Assembly: GCF_937770335.1 (NCBI RefSeq)
Contig: NZ_CALJHY010000007.1
Coordinates: 62,001-126,000, forward strand
DNA length: 64,000 nucleotides
From: an uncultured Glaciecola sp.
Lineage (GTDB): Bacteria; Pseudomonadota; Gammaproteobacteria; Enterobacterales; Alteromonadaceae
Direction of reading: 5' to 3'
Both the position numbers and the translations under genes were made by a program. Shown one piece after another: positions 1 to 10,879 of the stretch; within the stretch, counting starts at the first letter, position 1; each line of letters starts with the position of its first letter. The notes beneath the pieces are model-generated. The model worked only from the letters and a program-made list of their open reading frames with translations. It was not told where the DNA came from and made no database searches.

Positions 1-679
1 CCGTTTTAATACCATCCACATTTAGGCTCTTGTCCCATAAAAGACTGTTACGGTTAAATTGTTTTATCCCATTATAAGTAAATTCTTTAATGCTATATAG
101 CGCGTAAGCCTCAGGCAATTCAGCAATTAAAGCTGAAGATAAGGTCGCCATGTCACGCGGGGATGTATAGTGATCTGCGTCGTGCAAACCATGACTATTA
201 ATGAAGTTACTTGCGGTCATACCGAGGTTTTGCGCATGTGCATTCATCATGCTAGCAAATGCTTCCTCGCTGCCTGCAATATGCTCAGCCATTGCGACGC
301 AGGCATCGTTGCCTGATTGCACTACAATACCCATTAGCAAATCTTCAACCGAGACTTGTGTGCCAACTTCAATAAACATTTTTGATGAATCAGGGAAGTT
401 TTTTGCCCATGCATTTTCAGATATGGTCACCATATCGGTTAAACTAATATTGCCTGCTTTGATTTCTTTACCGATGACATAGATGGTCATTATTTTGGTC
501 AAACTGGCTGGCGCAAGTCGCATATCAATATTTTTTTCTGCAATGATATGACCCGTGTTGTGGTCTACCAGCAGAAAGCCGCCTGCCGAAACGTTCGGAG
601 GGGGTGGAATAACGACAGCCGCTGTTGCTAAAAAGCAAGAAGCAGCAAGGAGTAATGTGGAAACTATTTTTAAGCGCAT
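1..679 (-). CDS. dacA: D-alanyl-D-alanine carboxypeptidase (PBP5/6 type), 3' end cut by the window
   Basis: Periplasmic serine peptidase that trims the terminal D-Ala from peptidoglycan pentapeptides. The translation from the ATG at 677-679 begins with a signal peptide (MRLKIVSTLLLAASCFLATA). It then shows the PBP active-site motifs in order: SLTK (nucleophile Ser and Lys), SGN, and a KTG triad interrupted at base 1. The C-terminal part, including the membrane-anchoring amphipathic helix, lies outside the window. The next gene on the same strand is rlpA, the usual arrangement for this cluster. No stop or frameshift is seen in the visible part. The family is certain; which PBP5/6 paralogue it is cannot be told. 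Confidence 0.93.
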   Translation of the reverse strand, partial: MRLKIVSTLLLAASCFLATAAVVIPPPPNVSAGGFLLVDHNTGHIIAEKNIDMRLAPASLTKIMTIYVIGKEIKAGNISLTDMVTISENAWAKNFPDSSKMFIEVGTQVSVEDLLMGIVVQSGNDACVAMAEHIAGSEEAFASMMNAHAQNLGMTASNFINSHGLHDADHYTSPRDMATLSSALIAELPEAYALYSIKEFTYNGIKQFNRNSLLWDKSLNVDGIKT

Positions 680-927
680 TTATTCAGCCATTCTTTTGAG
701 GTTTTTATCACTGTGCTTCTACCTTCGAACATATTTCACCGACCTATTCGGCTCTCTCGAGGTGCTTTCGTAATGAGCATGCAATCACGTGATCTATTGA
801 ATGTGGATTTTATATCAATCCACCTATGAACCGCTAGTTATTCAGCGGATTCTTTTACTTATTTTTCGTTTACCGTTTCAGCCTCCCATAATTATAGATT
901 CAGATTAAAACGTGTTTGTTATTTTGA

Positions 928-1884
928 TTAATCGGCGGGTGCTATTAACGCAAAAGCACTGTCGAAACCGATACTCTTCAAATCTTGGATTAACTTTTCA
1001 GCCTTTTGTTCATTTTTTAAAGGCCCAAGCCTCAACTTATAAATATTATCGATTAAAGGAGCGTCCGCAGAAACTTGATATAATCTAGCTAAACCTGCAG
1101 ATAATTCAAGTACCGTTTCTGGATTAGAAAAAGCGGCTACTTGAACAAATATTTGATCTTTTTTTCTGTCGTTTACCACAGCTGCCGCCAAAGCGTCAGA
1201 AATAGGTGGTGATGCAGATTCGAGTTCTACTCTGTCTTCCAACGTCGTTTTAGTCGCAGACATAGCGATCATTACGGCTGAATTATCGGGCTGAGCTAAC
1301 GATGGTGGTACTTCTGGTTGTTGCGGTTTACCCGCACCAACGGTCATGACACCATCTTCATCGATATGCACTACTTCAACTTTTACATTTGCCACACCAG
1401 TAGACAACACATCTAATTTTTTTGCTGCGGCGTAAGACAAATCGATCACTCGACCAGGGTGAAACGGGCCTCTGTCGTTAACCCGAACAATGGTCATTTT
1501 TTGATTATCTAGGTTAGTGACTTTAACAAACGAAGGAAGAGGTAAGGTTTTGTGCGCCGCCGTCATAGAAAACATATCGTATATTTCACCGTTAGAGGTT
1601 AAATGGCCGTGAAATTTCTGTCCATACCATGATGCTTGCCCGTATTCTTCAAAACCTTTAGCTGAGAGCATAGGCGTATAATACTTGCCAAGCACAGTGT
1701 AAGGGCGAAAATTCGCTGGTGCATATGATTCATATCTTGGCGTCGCATCGGCAAGTTCAAGTTCACCGTAATGATATTCAGGTGGACTATCTTGTTTTTG
1801 TGAATATCGACTATTATTAATACTACAAGCACTTAAGCTAGTAATAGCCACTATCAATATTATGTAATTATTCAGCGTATTCAT
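928..1884 (-). CDS. rlpA: RlpA septal-ring lipoprotein (lytic transglycosylase with SPOR domain)
   Basis: Outer-membrane lipoprotein that binds denuded glycan strands at the septum. The 318-aa product has a lipobox (LSAC, Cys20). A double-psi beta-barrel domain spans about residues 80-165, and a C-terminal SPOR domain about 240-318. In the barrel, E100, D103 and H111 keep the spacing of the catalytic residues described for Pseudomonas RlpA, and the NDRGPF motif is present. This suggests an active transglycosylase rather than the inactive E. coli-type protein (inference). A proline/alanine-rich linker joins the domains. The gene follows mrdB by 30 bp and is probably cotranscribed with it. Confidence 0.93.
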   Translation of the reverse strand: MNTLNNYIILIVAITSLSACSINNSRYSQKQDSPPEYHYGELELADATPRYESYAPANFRPYTVLGKYYTPMLSAKGFEEYGQASWYGQKFHGHLTSNGEIYDMFSMTAAHKTLPLPSFVKVTNLDNQKMTIVRVNDRGPFHPGRVIDLSYAAAKKLDVLSTGVANVKVEVVHIDEDGVMTVGAGKPQQPEVPPSLAQPDNSAVMIAMSATKTTLEDRVELESASPPISDALAAAVVNDRKKDQIFVQVAAFSNPETVLELSAGLARLYQVSADAPLIDNIYKLRLGPLKNEQKAEKLIQDLKSIGFDSAFALIAPAD

Positions 1885-1914
1885 TCCATTGTCACTTTCA
1901 AGATTGTTATTATT

Positions 1915-3030
1915 TTATCGCGACATCATTCGCTTCTGCGTGCTAATCGACATCAGAATACCAAAACCAGCCAACAACGTCACCATTGATGTTCCTCCAT
2001 AACTTACCAGCGGGAGGGGAACCCCAACAACGGGTAGTAGACCAGAAACCATGCCCATATTAACAAAAACATAGACAAAAAAGGTTAGTGTTAAACTTCC
2101 GGCGAGTAATTTACTAAACGCATCTTGGGCATTATTTGTAATCATCAGGCCGCGAATAATAATGCACATATAGATAAATAATAGGCCGATAACACCAATT
2201 AGCCCAAACTCCTCACTAAAAACGGCGAAAATAAAGTCGGTATGCCTTTCTGGTAAAAACTCGAGCTGTGATTGAGTTCCTTGCAACCATCCCTTACCGC
2301 TGACACCACCTGAACCGATAGCAATTTTTGATTGAATTATATGATAACCAGAACCTAGTGGGTCACTTTCTGGATTCAAAAAAGTGAGAACTCGTTGTTT
2401 TTGATAACCTTGCATCAAGAAAAACCACATTATAGGCGCAAACGCTCCACCTAATGCACTGATGAAACCAATTAAGCGCCAAGTCATCCCTGACAAAAAT
2501 AGTGCAAATATACCCGAGCTCGCAACTAATAGACTGGTACCTAAATCAGGTTGCTTGGCAATAAGAATAGTAGGAATAAAAACAAATACAAAGCCAATTG
2601 CGATGTTACGAGAAGGGGGAGGTAAATTAAATTTGCTAATGTACCAAGCTACCATTAGTGGCACTGCCAATTTCATCACTTCCGAAGGTTGAAAACGAAT
2701 TAATCCTAAATCCAACCAGCGCTGAGCTCCTTTACCAACAACTCCAACAAGTAGCACGAGAATTAGCATAATCAGTCCAAAGCTATAGAAATACACAGCC
2801 AAACGTCGGTAAGCCATCGGTGGGATTTGGGCCAAAATAAACATCACGATCAAAGCAATTCCCAAACGTGTTAGTTGCCTGTTGACCAAATCCCAATCTT
2901 GTCCCCCAGAACTATAAATCGTCACCAAACCGACACCCATGAGGCACAGTAGTGCAAACAATAGAAAACCATCAATATGCAGACGTTCTAGCATTGTCGT
3001 TTTTATCGTTGTAAATTTGGCTTCAGCCAC
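1915..3030 (-). CDS. mrdB: Rod-shape SEDS glycosyltransferase RodA
   Basis: Integral membrane peptidoglycan polymerase of the SEDS family, partner of PBP2 in the elongasome. The 371-aa protein is almost entirely hydrophobic helices. It carries the conserved loop around ERHTDFIF, whose Asp is the catalytic residue of the family, and the C-terminal PLPLVSYGGTS signature. The reading frame overlaps the end of mrdA by 8 bp, indicating translational coupling. Length matches the family. Confidence 0.97.
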   Translation of the reverse strand: MAEAKFTTIKTTMLERLHIDGFLLFALLCLMGVGLVTIYSSGGQDWDLVNRQLTRLGIALIVMFILAQIPPMAYRRLAVYFYSFGLIMLILVLLVGVVGKGAQRWLDLGLIRFQPSEVMKLAVPLMVAWYISKFNLPPPSRNIAIGFVFVFIPTILIAKQPDLGTSLLVASSGIFALFLSGMTWRLIGFISALGGAFAPIMWFFLMQGYQKQRVLTFLNPESDPLGSGYHIIQSKIAIGSGGVSGKGWLQGTQSQLEFLPERHTDFIFAVFSEEFGLIGVIGLLFIYMCIIIRGLMITNNAQDAFSKLLAGSLTLTFFVYVFVNMGMVSGLLPVVGVPLPLVSYGGTSMVTLLAGFGILMSISTQKRMMSR

Positions 3031-4987
3031 CGCTAGTCTCCATTGTAATTGTCTCTACGGTGCTTAAAGAGGCTTGCGCAGGACCAGTAATAGCGGCATC
3101 ATTTTTTTTGGTTTTTAAAGTAATGCCTTTAGGCTTTATTTCGCTGAAGTAATAATCCATTACGATCCTTGCTGCGGGCGCCGCATTTGAGCTACCACCG
3201 CCAGCGTTTTCGATCACCACTGAAATACTAATTTCAGGGTTGTCATAGGGTGCATAACCAACATACATGGCATTGTCTTTTAATCTAGCGGACACATTTT
3301 CTTCTTCGTACTCAGCATCTTGAGCAACTGAGAAAAGTTGCGCCGTTCCCGTTTTTCCTGCTGAAATATAATCGGTGTCTTTAAATGCTCCACGCGCAGT
3401 GCCATGACTGCGGTTTACAGTGCCGTATAACGCATCAAGCACGATATCCCAATTATGTTCATTTACGATGGGAATAGGCGACTGCATTTCAACCGGCAAG
3501 ACATCTATCGCTCCTTCAACCATGTAACCTTTTATAATGCGAGGAGTGTGGCGTTGGCCTTTATTAATTAAAAAATTCAGGGATTGCGCTAATTGTAACG
3601 GAGTAGCGTTCCAATAACTTTGACCAATTCCAACCGGGATCGTATCCCCGATATACCATGGTTCATTAAATCGAGCTCTTTTCCAGCCTCTACTAGGCAT
3701 GTTAGCACTGGACTCTTCTAATAAATCGATTCCGGTGCGTTTGCCAAAGCCAAATAATTGCATAGAACTGCTGATCCGATCGATACCCAACTTATAGGCT
3801 AAATCGTAATAAAAAATATCACAGGATACTTCAATTGATTTAGTAACATTGACGGTCCCATGGCCATATTTTTTCCAGTCGCGCCAAACATGATTTACGT
3901 TTTTCAGCCGATAGGTGCCACGGTCGTGTATTTCAGTTGTTTCATCAATCAGACCTTCTTCGAGACCGACTAGAGCTAGCAGCGGTTTAATGGTCGACGC
4001 TGGCGGATAACGTCCTTGGGTTGCTCTGTTGAGTAATGGACTGTTTTTGGAGGCAAGCAGTTTATTATATTCTTTTTGACTTATGCCGTGCACAAACAAA
4101 TTGGGGTCGTAGCTAGGACTACTATAAAGCGCTAAAACGCCTCCATCTATAGGACTGGTTATGACAACAGAACCTCTTCTTCCAGCTAAGACTTCTTGTG
4201 CTTTTTTCTGTAAATTAATATCGATATTAAGGACAATATCTCGACCAGGCAGAGGCGGCTCAAAACTTAATACCCGAATAATCCTGCCTTGATTATTAAC
4301 TTCAACTTGCTGATAGCCAACTTCGCCATGAAGTGTCCGTTCATGGAATCTTTCAACCCCTTGCTTGCCCATGTCATGGGTGGCGGCATAGTTTGCAAGT
4401 TGTTCATCTTCTTCAAGTTTAACTAACTCTCTTTTATTTATTTTGGCGACGTAACCCAGCATGTGCGTTAATGTGTCTTTGTAGGGGTAATATCTCGATA
4501 ATCTGGCCTCAATACTGACTCCTGGGTACTGGTGCTGTTTAGCGGAGAAAAGAGCGACATCGTCCTGTGACAATTGCTGGCGAATAGACACTGGCTTGAA
4601 GCGCCTTTGGCGTCTAATGCTGCTTTTAAAGTCGTTGACTTCATCAGTAGTAAGCGACATGAGTGCAGCCAAACGTTCAATTGTACTATCAAGGTCATCA
4701 ACATCTTCGGGCGTTATTTCTAAACTAAAGACGGGTCTGTTTTCCGCAAGGATCTCACCATTTCGATCATAAATAAGACCTCGATTTGGCGCTACAGGCA
4801 GTACTTTAATTCGATTACCGTTGGAACGTGTCTGATAGTCTTCATGTTGAGTAACTTGTAACTGATACAAGTTAGCGATAATAACGGCCATAAGCAGGCA
4901 AACAAATACGATAGAAACAAAGGTGCGTCTGGCAACCAGATTAGCTTCTGCTGTATGATCTCTTATCGTTTGTCGCTTTGGTGGCAT
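3023..4987 (-). CDS. mrdA: Penicillin-binding protein 2, elongasome transpeptidase
   Basis: Class B PBP that cross-links lateral-wall peptidoglycan with RodA. The 654 residues show a single N-terminal membrane anchor (about 23-45), a PBP dimerisation domain (about 65-240) and a transpeptidase domain. The active-site motifs are STIK (Ser331-Lys334), SCD (Ser388-Asp390) and AGKTGTAQ near residue 545. The asparagine/serine-rich tail after the domain is variable in the family. It lies directly downstream of rlmH and overlaps mrdB, the standard gammaproteobacterial order. Confidence 0.97.
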   Translation of the reverse strand: MPPKRQTIRDHTAEANLVARRTFVSIVFVCLLMAVIIANLYQLQVTQHEDYQTRSNGNRIKVLPVAPNRGLIYDRNGEILAENRPVFSLEITPEDVDDLDSTIERLAALMSLTTDEVNDFKSSIRRQRRFKPVSIRQQLSQDDVALFSAKQHQYPGVSIEARLSRYYPYKDTLTHMLGYVAKINKRELVKLEEDEQLANYAATHDMGKQGVERFHERTLHGEVGYQQVEVNNQGRIIRVLSFEPPLPGRDIVLNIDINLQKKAQEVLAGRRGSVVITSPIDGGVLALYSSPSYDPNLFVHGISQKEYNKLLASKNSPLLNRATQGRYPPASTIKPLLALVGLEEGLIDETTEIHDRGTYRLKNVNHVWRDWKKYGHGTVNVTKSIEVSCDIFYYDLAYKLGIDRISSSMQLFGFGKRTGIDLLEESSANMPSRGWKRARFNEPWYIGDTIPVGIGQSYWNATPLQLAQSLNFLINKGQRHTPRIIKGYMVEGAIDVLPVEMQSPIPIVNEHNWDIVLDALYGTVNRSHGTARGAFKDTDYISAGKTGTAQLFSVAQDAEYEEENVSARLKDNAMYVGYAPYDNPEISISVVIENAGGGSSNAAPAARIVMDYYFSEIKPKGITLKTKKNDAAITGPAQASLSTVETITMETSGG

Positions 4988-5012
4988 AAAATATTCTTAC
5001 TCTACAACCTGC

Positions 5013-5483
5013 TTATTCTCGATGGTATGGATGATTTTGAGTTACTGACCACGCTCGATAAATACTTTCAGCTACAATGACTCTGACCATAGGATGAGGT
5101 AACGTCAGTTTCGACAGTGACCACTTTTGCTCAGACGCTTGTTGGCATTCTTCTGACAGGCCTTCTGGACCACCAATTAAGAGGCTAATGTCACGTCCAT
5201 CCATTTTCCATTTGTCTAACTGTTCTGCGAGTTTTGGCGTACTCCAGCTTTGCCCTAATACTTCAAGCGTAACAATCTTGTTTCCTTTCGGGACTTGCTG
5301 TAAACAACGTTGACCCTCGTCAACAAGGATGCGTTTTAGGTCGGCATTCTTGCCTCTTTTACCTGGCGCAACCTCCGTAAAATACAATTGGCAATCCACC
5401 GGAAATCGTCGAACATACTCGTGAGTACCTTCGACAACCCATTTAGGCATTTTGTTCCCGACCGCGATAACTTGTATTCGCAT
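5013..5483 (-). CDS. rlmH: 23S rRNA (pseudouridine1915-N3)-methyltransferase RlmH
   Basis: SPOUT-family methyltransferase that modifies pseudouridine 1915 in helix 69 of 23S rRNA on the 70S ribosome. The 156-aa protein contains the trefoil-knot SAM-binding motif LLIGGPEGL and the conserved C-terminus ([14 protein letters not shown] followed by NHPYHRE). Length and ends match the family exactly. It sits between rsfS and mrdA in the canonical order. Confidence 0.97.
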   Translation of the reverse strand: MRIQVIAVGNKMPKWVVEGTHEYVRRFPVDCQLYFTEVAPGKRGKNADLKRILVDEGQRCLQQVPKGNKIVTLEVLGQSWSTPKLAEQLDKWKMDGRDISLLIGGPEGLSEECQQASEQKWSLSKLTLPHPMVRVIVAESIYRAWSVTQNHPYHRE

Positions 5484-5520
5484 CTTTACGACACCAAAAC
5501 TGAAAAGCTGATGTTTAAGG

Positions 5521-5838
5521 CTATTGCCAAAGCTTCTCTAATTGATAGAAGTCGCGGGTTTCGTCTTGCATTACATGCACAACAACGTTACCTAAATCGA
5601 CTAATACCCATTCACCTGTTTCTTTACCCTCAACGCTTAATGGCGGTATGTCTGCAGATTTCATTTCAACGACAAGGTTCTCCGCAATAGATGAAACATG
5701 TTTTTTGGAGTTTCCTGAGCATACTATTAGCATGTCGGTCACGGTTGATTTACCTTCAACATTTACTTGTACAATGTCTCTGGCTTTCATGTCTTCAAGT
5801 TTGTCTATGACAAATTGAACGAATTCACTTTGATTCAA
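5521..5838 (-). CDS. rsfS: Ribosome silencing factor RsfS
   Basis: Binds ribosomal protein uL14 and blocks subunit joining when nutrients are scarce. The 105-aa protein covers the whole domain, including the conserved stretches [10 protein letters not shown] and [16 protein letters not shown]. It follows nadD by 8 bp and precedes rlmH by 37 bp, so one transcript is likely. Confidence 0.97.
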   Translation of the reverse strand: MNQSEFVQFVIDKLEDMKARDIVQVNVEGKSTVTDMLIVCSGNSKKHVSSIAENLVVEMKSADIPPLSVEGKETGEWVLVDLGNVVVHVMQDETRDFYQLEKLWQ

Positions 5839-5846
5839 TGTTATTC

Positions 5847-6521
5847 CTATGATTTGTTTTGTTCGTATAATTGATGTTGTTTAATATATCTAAACACCTC
5901 TAAAGGCAATATTTCACCCGTTTCCAATAGTTGGTAATCTTTCTTTTCGAGTTTTTCTCGAATTAGAGTTGAAGAAACCGGAACTGCCGGAAAATGGCAG
6001 GACACTACAACGCCGTTATTTGTTGTTAATGCCTGTTTATCTGCTAAGGATACAGCATGATGAGGCCCACATGAAATATATTGCGTCACTTCCTTCAATT
6101 TATTTAACGGCTGGTTGTTTCTATTCAACACGACAATATTACAGAGCTGCAATATTTCCTGCCATCTATACCACGTTTTGAGAGATTGGAACGAGTCTGA
6201 GCCCATAACAAAAAAGATCGATTGGTGATTTTTTTGTTTAAGTTTTTTTAAGGTGTTGACGGTGTAGCTTACCTCGTTACTGTTTAATTCCATGCTTTCG
6301 ACATACAAGGATGAATCTAGCTTGCAGAGGATTTTTAGCATTTCCAGTCTATGTTTATTACTTGTTTTTAGTGTTTGTTTGTGCGGTGGAATATTACACG
6401 GAAGCAACCCCACGCTGACAATATCCAGAGCCTGCATCGCTTGTTTTAATGGTCTAATATGACCCCAGTGCGGCGGATTAAATGATCCACCAAAAAGTGT
6501 AATAGGTTGAGAATTAGTCAT
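5847..6521 (-). CDS. nadD: Nicotinate-mononucleotide adenylyltransferase
   Basis: Converts nicotinate mononucleotide and ATP to deamido-NAD in NAD biosynthesis. The 224-aa product starts with the nucleotidyltransferase motif GGSFNPPHWGH and ends with the SSTLIREKL motif of the family. It is separated from holA by 3 bp and is part of the holA-nadD-rsfS-rlmH run. Confidence 0.96.
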   Translation of the reverse strand: MTNSQPITLFGGSFNPPHWGHIRPLKQAMQALDIVSVGLLPCNIPPHKQTLKTSNKHRLEMLKILCKLDSSLYVESMELNSNEVSYTVNTLKKLKQKNHQSIFFVMGSDSFQSLKTWYRWQEILQLCNIVVLNRNNQPLNKLKEVTQYISCGPHHAVSLADKQALTTNNGVVVSCHFPAVPVSSTLIREKLEKKDYQLLETGEILPLEVFRYIKQHQLYEQNKS

Positions 6522-6524
6522 CGT

Positions 6525-7556
6525 TTAATTTAAAGGCAGATTTTGCAATGGTGCTGGTAAAAACAGCAATGCCAAATGGCACAGTAGGATATACGGCCTC
6601 GGAGTTGTCTCACTTTTCAGTATTAGGTCAGCCTGTTGCATATGAGCGTTCATTAAGCTGATATGGCCAGGTGTCAGTCGTCGCAATGCATTTTGATATA
6701 AGGATTGCTTATTTTGCCATATACGTAGCTTGTTAAAGTTAATGTTACCCTCGAGGCTTTGCATTGTTTGACACTCAGCCAATGTTTGTGCTTCTTTTAT
6801 TAAATTCCAGAGTATAATATTGGGTTCGACACCCTCGCTTTCTAAACGATATAAAATTTTAATCGCTTTTTGAATGTCACCAGCAAGCAAGTCATCGACA
6901 AATTGAAATACAGTGAATCGAGACTGATCAACCATTCCTGCAGCTAGTATTTTTTCATCGACGTGTTGTCCGCTATCCGCGTACATTAGCGCTAGTTTTT
7001 CAATTTCTTGTTTTGCGGCAAGGAGGTTACCCTCGCAAAAATCGGCTAATAAATTTATGCCCGCAGGGCTGATGTTCACTTGTGAACTGCGGCAACGTTG
7101 TTCAATCCATTGCACTAGCTGCTTGCCTTCGAGAGGATAACAAATTGAGAATATCCCTTTTGAATCAAGTGCTTTAAACCACTTCGCTTTTTGAACATCT
7201 TTAGCTATCTTTGGACCCTGTATTAGTATCAGCGTGTGTGCAGAGGGGTTTTCAGCAATTGCACTCAGTACTTTACTACCTTCAGTGCCAGGCTTACCGG
7301 TAGGCAGCGTTAGCTCAATGTACTGCTTGTCAGAAAATAATGACATCGATTGGGTCGCTTCGATAAGTTGTGACCATGAAAAATCAGCATCCGCAATCAA
7401 TGTTTGACGTTCGTCGAAGCCTTGCGATTTAGCCACAGCACGAATGTTGTCGATCATATCTAATTTCTGCTGAGGTTCGTCACCAAACACCAATATAAAT
7501 GGCGCTAAGCCTTGCTGTTGAATATGCTGCTTAAATCGATTTGGATACACTTGCAT
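6525..7556 (-). CDS. holA: DNA polymerase III delta subunit
   Basis: Clamp-loader subunit that opens the beta sliding clamp. The 343-aa protein aligns over its full length with the HolA family: an AAA-like N-terminal domain (MQVYPNRFKQHI start, LILIQGPKI) and a C-terminal helical collar. The start codon overlaps the lptE stop codon (TAATG arrangement), so translation is probably coupled. Confidence 0.94.
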   Translation of the reverse strand: MQVYPNRFKQHIQQQGLAPFILVFGDEPQQKLDMIDNIRAVAKSQGFDERQTLIADADFSWSQLIEATQSMSLFSDKQYIELTLPTGKPGTEGSKVLSAIAENPSAHTLILIQGPKIAKDVQKAKWFKALDSKGIFSICYPLEGKQLVQWIEQRCRSSQVNISPAGINLLADFCEGNLLAAKQEIEKLALMYADSGQHVDEKILAAGMVDQSRFTVFQFVDDLLAGDIQKAIKILYRLESEGVEPNIILWNLIKEAQTLAECQTMQSLEGNINFNKLRIWQNKQSLYQNALRRLTPGHISLMNAHMQQADLILKSETTPRPYILLCHLALLFLPAPLQNLPLN

Positions 7557-8203
7557 TAGCGATTATTCGCTTCAATCTTTACCGCATTTCTGATTTTTCT
7601 TGCTTCAATAGAGGCTAATGCTTCTGTGTATTGACTAGAGAGTAATCGAATTATTCGGTCAGCCGATTCCGCTCTCATTTCATCTAATACCAGTTCTAGC
7701 TCACGTGACTTAGCGAGCACTTGGTCTGGATCGTCTTGATATTCTCTAGCTACGGTCAAAGACGCACTAATTGGCTCTGCAAAAGGAAAGATAATGTCAT
7801 AATTAACAGAATAAATAAGTTCGTATTCAGCCACTTGACCCGTTGAAAATACCGATAGCAAACGACGTTCAAGCTCTTCTGGTTGTAACTTTATAATTAC
7901 AACAGTTGTCGGCTCAATGCCTTCAGGAATCGTTTTTTCGCCAACAATACTTTCTAGTTGATATACGGGAAGTCTCTTGTCCAGTGCTCTGGATAGTGGT
8001 AAATAATCAAATTGAGAAAGAATAACGACGTTATTTAAATAGCTTGGCAATGCTTGAGAACCGCGTAATTTAAAACCGCATCCTTGCAAAGCGACGACTA
8101 TTATTGCAATGATAAAAGCCAATTTTGACTTTCTAATTGTTGCGCAAATAGTTAGACCCAATTTGGGGCGATTTGCGATAACGGTGCTCAATAGGCTTAT
8201 CAA
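7556..8203 (-). CDS. lptE: LPS-assembly lipoprotein LptE
   Basis: Plugs the LptD barrel and helps insert LPS into the outer membrane. The 215-aa protein has a lipobox (ALQGC) followed by GFKLRG, the hallmark start of mature LptE. The signal peptide is unusually long: about 41 residues precede the Cys. No internal ATG exists between residue 1 and the lipobox, although TTG codons do, so the true start may be shorter. It lies between leuS and holA, the standard position. Confidence 0.93.
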   Translation of the reverse strand: MISLLSTVIANRPKLGLTICATIRKSKLAFIIAIIVVALQGCGFKLRGSQALPSYLNNVVILSQFDYLPLSRALDKRLPVYQLESIVGEKTIPEGIEPTTVVIIKLQPEELERRLLSVFSTGQVAEYELIYSVNYDIIFPFAEPISASLTVAREYQDDPDQVLAKSRELELVLDEMRAESADRIIRLLSSQYTEALASIEARKIRNAVKIEANNR

Positions 8204-8254
8204 GATGTTACTCCATTAAAATGGCAAAATTCGATACAGAATGTCGCTAAATAA

Positions 8255-10879
8255 CTAGTTGGCTACAATGTTTACTAGCTTACCTGCGATGTAGATTACT
8301 TTTCGTACTGTTTTACCTTCAATGAAGGGTTGTACGTTTTCTTGTGCCAAGGCTTCTTGTTGGGCTTGCTCGCTACTAATGTCAGCAGAAACTGTCATTT
8401 TAGCGCGTACTTTGCCATTAACTTGCACAACAATCAGTTTTTCATCTTCAACTAATGCTGAGGAATCGACGAGTGGCCAAGCTGAGGTTTGTAATTCGCC
8501 CTCACCACCGAGTAATGACCACAACTCTTCGCAAATATGGGGCGTAATAGGATTAAGTAACTGAACCATTGCCATCAATCCTTCTTGAAGAAGCGCTATA
8601 TCCTGATCATCATTCATTTCAGCTTTCTGTAAGCTATTTAATAGCTCCATAACTTTAGCGACTGCGGTGTTAAATGTTTGTCTGCGACCCAAATCATCAG
8701 TGACTTTCTCAATGGTTTGATGAATCTCTCGACGCAATGCTTTTTGCGACTTATTTAACGAGGAAGGGGCTAGCGTTGGCACACCGTCTTTACTTTCGCA
8801 TAATTGGGAATGTTCATTAGCCAATCGCCAGAAACGTCTCAAGAAACGATTTGAGCCCTCAACACCTGAATCAATCCACTCTAATGTTTGCTCTGGCGGC
8901 GCAGCGAACATGGTAAATAATCTAACCGTGTCGGCGCCATAAATATCGATAACTGCTTGTGGGTCGATGCCATTATTTTTTGACTTACCCATTTTTATCA
9001 TACCAGCGTGCTGAACTACAGTGCCATCCGCTAATGTTGCTTTGGCAATACGGCCCTTATCGTCTTTTTCAACGGTGACGTCGCTCGGTGCATGCCATAT
9101 TTCTTTGCCTTTCTCGTCCTTTGTAAAAAAGGCGTCAGCTAACACCATGCCTTGGCATAACAGTTTTTTGAACGGCTCGTCACTATTGACCAGACCTTCA
9201 TCACGCAAAAGTTTGTGGAAAAAGCGTGCGTATAATAAATGTAAGATAGCGTGTTCAATGCCGCCAATATATTGATCAACCGGAAGCCAGTAGTTAGCTT
9301 CTTTCGGATCAAGCATGGCATCAGATGGTGCTGATGCATAACGAGCGTAATACCATGAGGACTCCATGAAAGTATCAAAGGTATCTGTTTCTCGTGTTAC
9401 TGGATCGCCATTGTGAGTTGTTTTCGCCCATTCTGGGTCGGCTTTGATTGGCGAATTCACGCCATCCATCACAACGTCTTCAGGCAATACAACCGGCAAG
9501 TCTTCTGGGTTAACTGCAAAAGATTCACCTTTGTCGTTAGTGACGACAGGAATTGGTGCTCCCCAATAACGTTGGCGGGAGACACCCCAGTCGCGAAGAC
9601 GATAATTGACCGACTTTTTACCTTTACCTAATAAAGCTAGTTGGTCAGCGATGGCATCGAAGCCATCTTTAAACGACAATCCACTGTATTGAGCAGAATT
9701 CATGAGTGTGTGTTTCTCTGCATATGCTGCCTGACTAATGTCAGCCGTTTCTTGATCGTCAGCCGTGAACTCAACGACTTGCAAAATGGGAAGTTGGTAT
9801 TTGGTCGCAAATTCCCAATCTCGCTGATCATGAGCAGGAACCGACATTACTGCCCCAGAGCCATAACTCATTAATACAAAGTTTGCGATCCAGATAGGAA
9901 TTGTTTTGCCAGTTAATGGATGCAGAGCTGTTAAGCCTGTTGGCATTCCTTTCTTTTCCATTGTCGCCATGTCGGCTTCAGTGGTTTTGGTGTTTTTGCA
10001 CTCGTCTATGAATGCGCTCATATCTGCGTTCTCTTTTGCCATTTCTAGGGCAAGAGGATGTTGTGCTGCAACCGCTAGGTAAGTTGCACCAAAAAGCGTA
10101 TCTGGTCGAGTTGTATAGACTTCTATCTGATTGATACCCGCTGTTTCAGTGCTCAAATCAAACGCAACGTCGACACCTTCAGAGCGACCAATCCAATTAC
10201 GTTGTGCGGTAACAACTTGTTGCGGCCAATCACTCAATTTATCTAAATCCGCTAATAATTGCTCAGCGTAATCCGTTATTTTAATAAACCACTGGGGTAT
10301 CTCTTTTTGCTCAACTAAGGCGCCAGAGCGCCAGCCGCGACCGTCAATGACCTGTTCATTGGCCAATACAGTTTGGTCAATTGGATCCCAGTTCACGGTT
10401 GCGTTCTTTTTATAGACCAAGCCTTTATCGAATAAACGAGTAAAAAACCATTGTTCCCAACGGTAGTAATCCTGTTTACACGTGGCTAGTTCACGACTCC
10501 AATCATAGCCAAACCCAAGTGAATTAAGTTGGGTTTTCATATAACTGATATTTTCATAAGTCCATTTAGCGGGTGCTGATTTGTTATTAATGGCCGCGTT
10601 TTCCGCGGGCAAACCAAATGCGTCCCAACCCATAGGTTGCAGAACATTTTTTCCCTGCATGCGATGAAAACGACTGACAACATCACCAATAGTATAATTA
10701 CGAACATGACCCATATGCAGACGACCACTAGGGTAAGGAAACATAGACAAGCAATAGAATTTTTCTCTATTGTCATCTTGTTTCGCTGCAAAAATTTGGG
10801 TGTCGTCCCAGTGCCTTTGTGCTGATTTTTCAACGGCTTGTGGGTTATATTGATTTTCGTTTTGGTCTGTATTGGCCAT
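8255..10879 (-). CDS. leuS: Leucyl-tRNA synthetase
   Basis: Class I synthetase that charges tRNA-Leu. The 874-aa enzyme has the HIGH-type motif [11 protein letters not shown] near the N-terminus and an inserted editing domain. The second signature reads KMGKSKNNG rather than the usual KMSKS. The codon is GGT, so the change is real in this read. It is first in the run towards lptE and holA. The length matches bacterial LeuS. Confidence 0.98.
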   Translation of the reverse strand: MANTDQNENQYNPQAVEKSAQRHWDDTQIFAAKQDDNREKFYCLSMFPYPSGRLHMGHVRNYTIGDVVSRFHRMQGKNVLQPMGWDAFGLPAENAAINNKSAPAKWTYENISYMKTQLNSLGFGYDWSRELATCKQDYYRWEQWFFTRLFDKGLVYKKNATVNWDPIDQTVLANEQVIDGRGWRSGALVEQKEIPQWFIKITDYAEQLLADLDKLSDWPQQVVTAQRNWIGRSEGVDVAFDLSTETAGINQIEVYTTRPDTLFGATYLAVAAQHPLALEMAKENADMSAFIDECKNTKTTEADMATMEKKGMPTGLTALHPLTGKTIPIWIANFVLMSYGSGAVMSVPAHDQRDWEFATKYQLPILQVVEFTADDQETADISQAAYAEKHTLMNSAQYSGLSFKDGFDAIADQLALLGKGKKSVNYRLRDWGVSRQRYWGAPIPVVTNDKGESFAVNPEDLPVVLPEDVVMDGVNSPIKADPEWAKTTHNGDPVTRETDTFDTFMESSWYYARYASAPSDAMLDPKEANYWLPVDQYIGGIEHAILHLLYARFFHKLLRDEGLVNSDEPFKKLLCQGMVLADAFFTKDEKGKEIWHAPSDVTVEKDDKGRIAKATLADGTVVQHAGMIKMGKSKNNGIDPQAVIDIYGADTVRLFTMFAAPPEQTLEWIDSGVEGSNRFLRRFWRLANEHSQLCESKDGVPTLAPSSLNKSQKALRREIHQTIEKVTDDLGRRQTFNTAVAKVMELLNSLQKAEMNDDQDIALLQEGLMAMVQLLNPITPHICEELWSLLGGEGELQTSAWPLVDSSALVEDEKLIVVQVNGKVRAKMTVSADISSEQAQQEALAQENVQPFIEGKTVRKVIYIAGKLVNIVAN

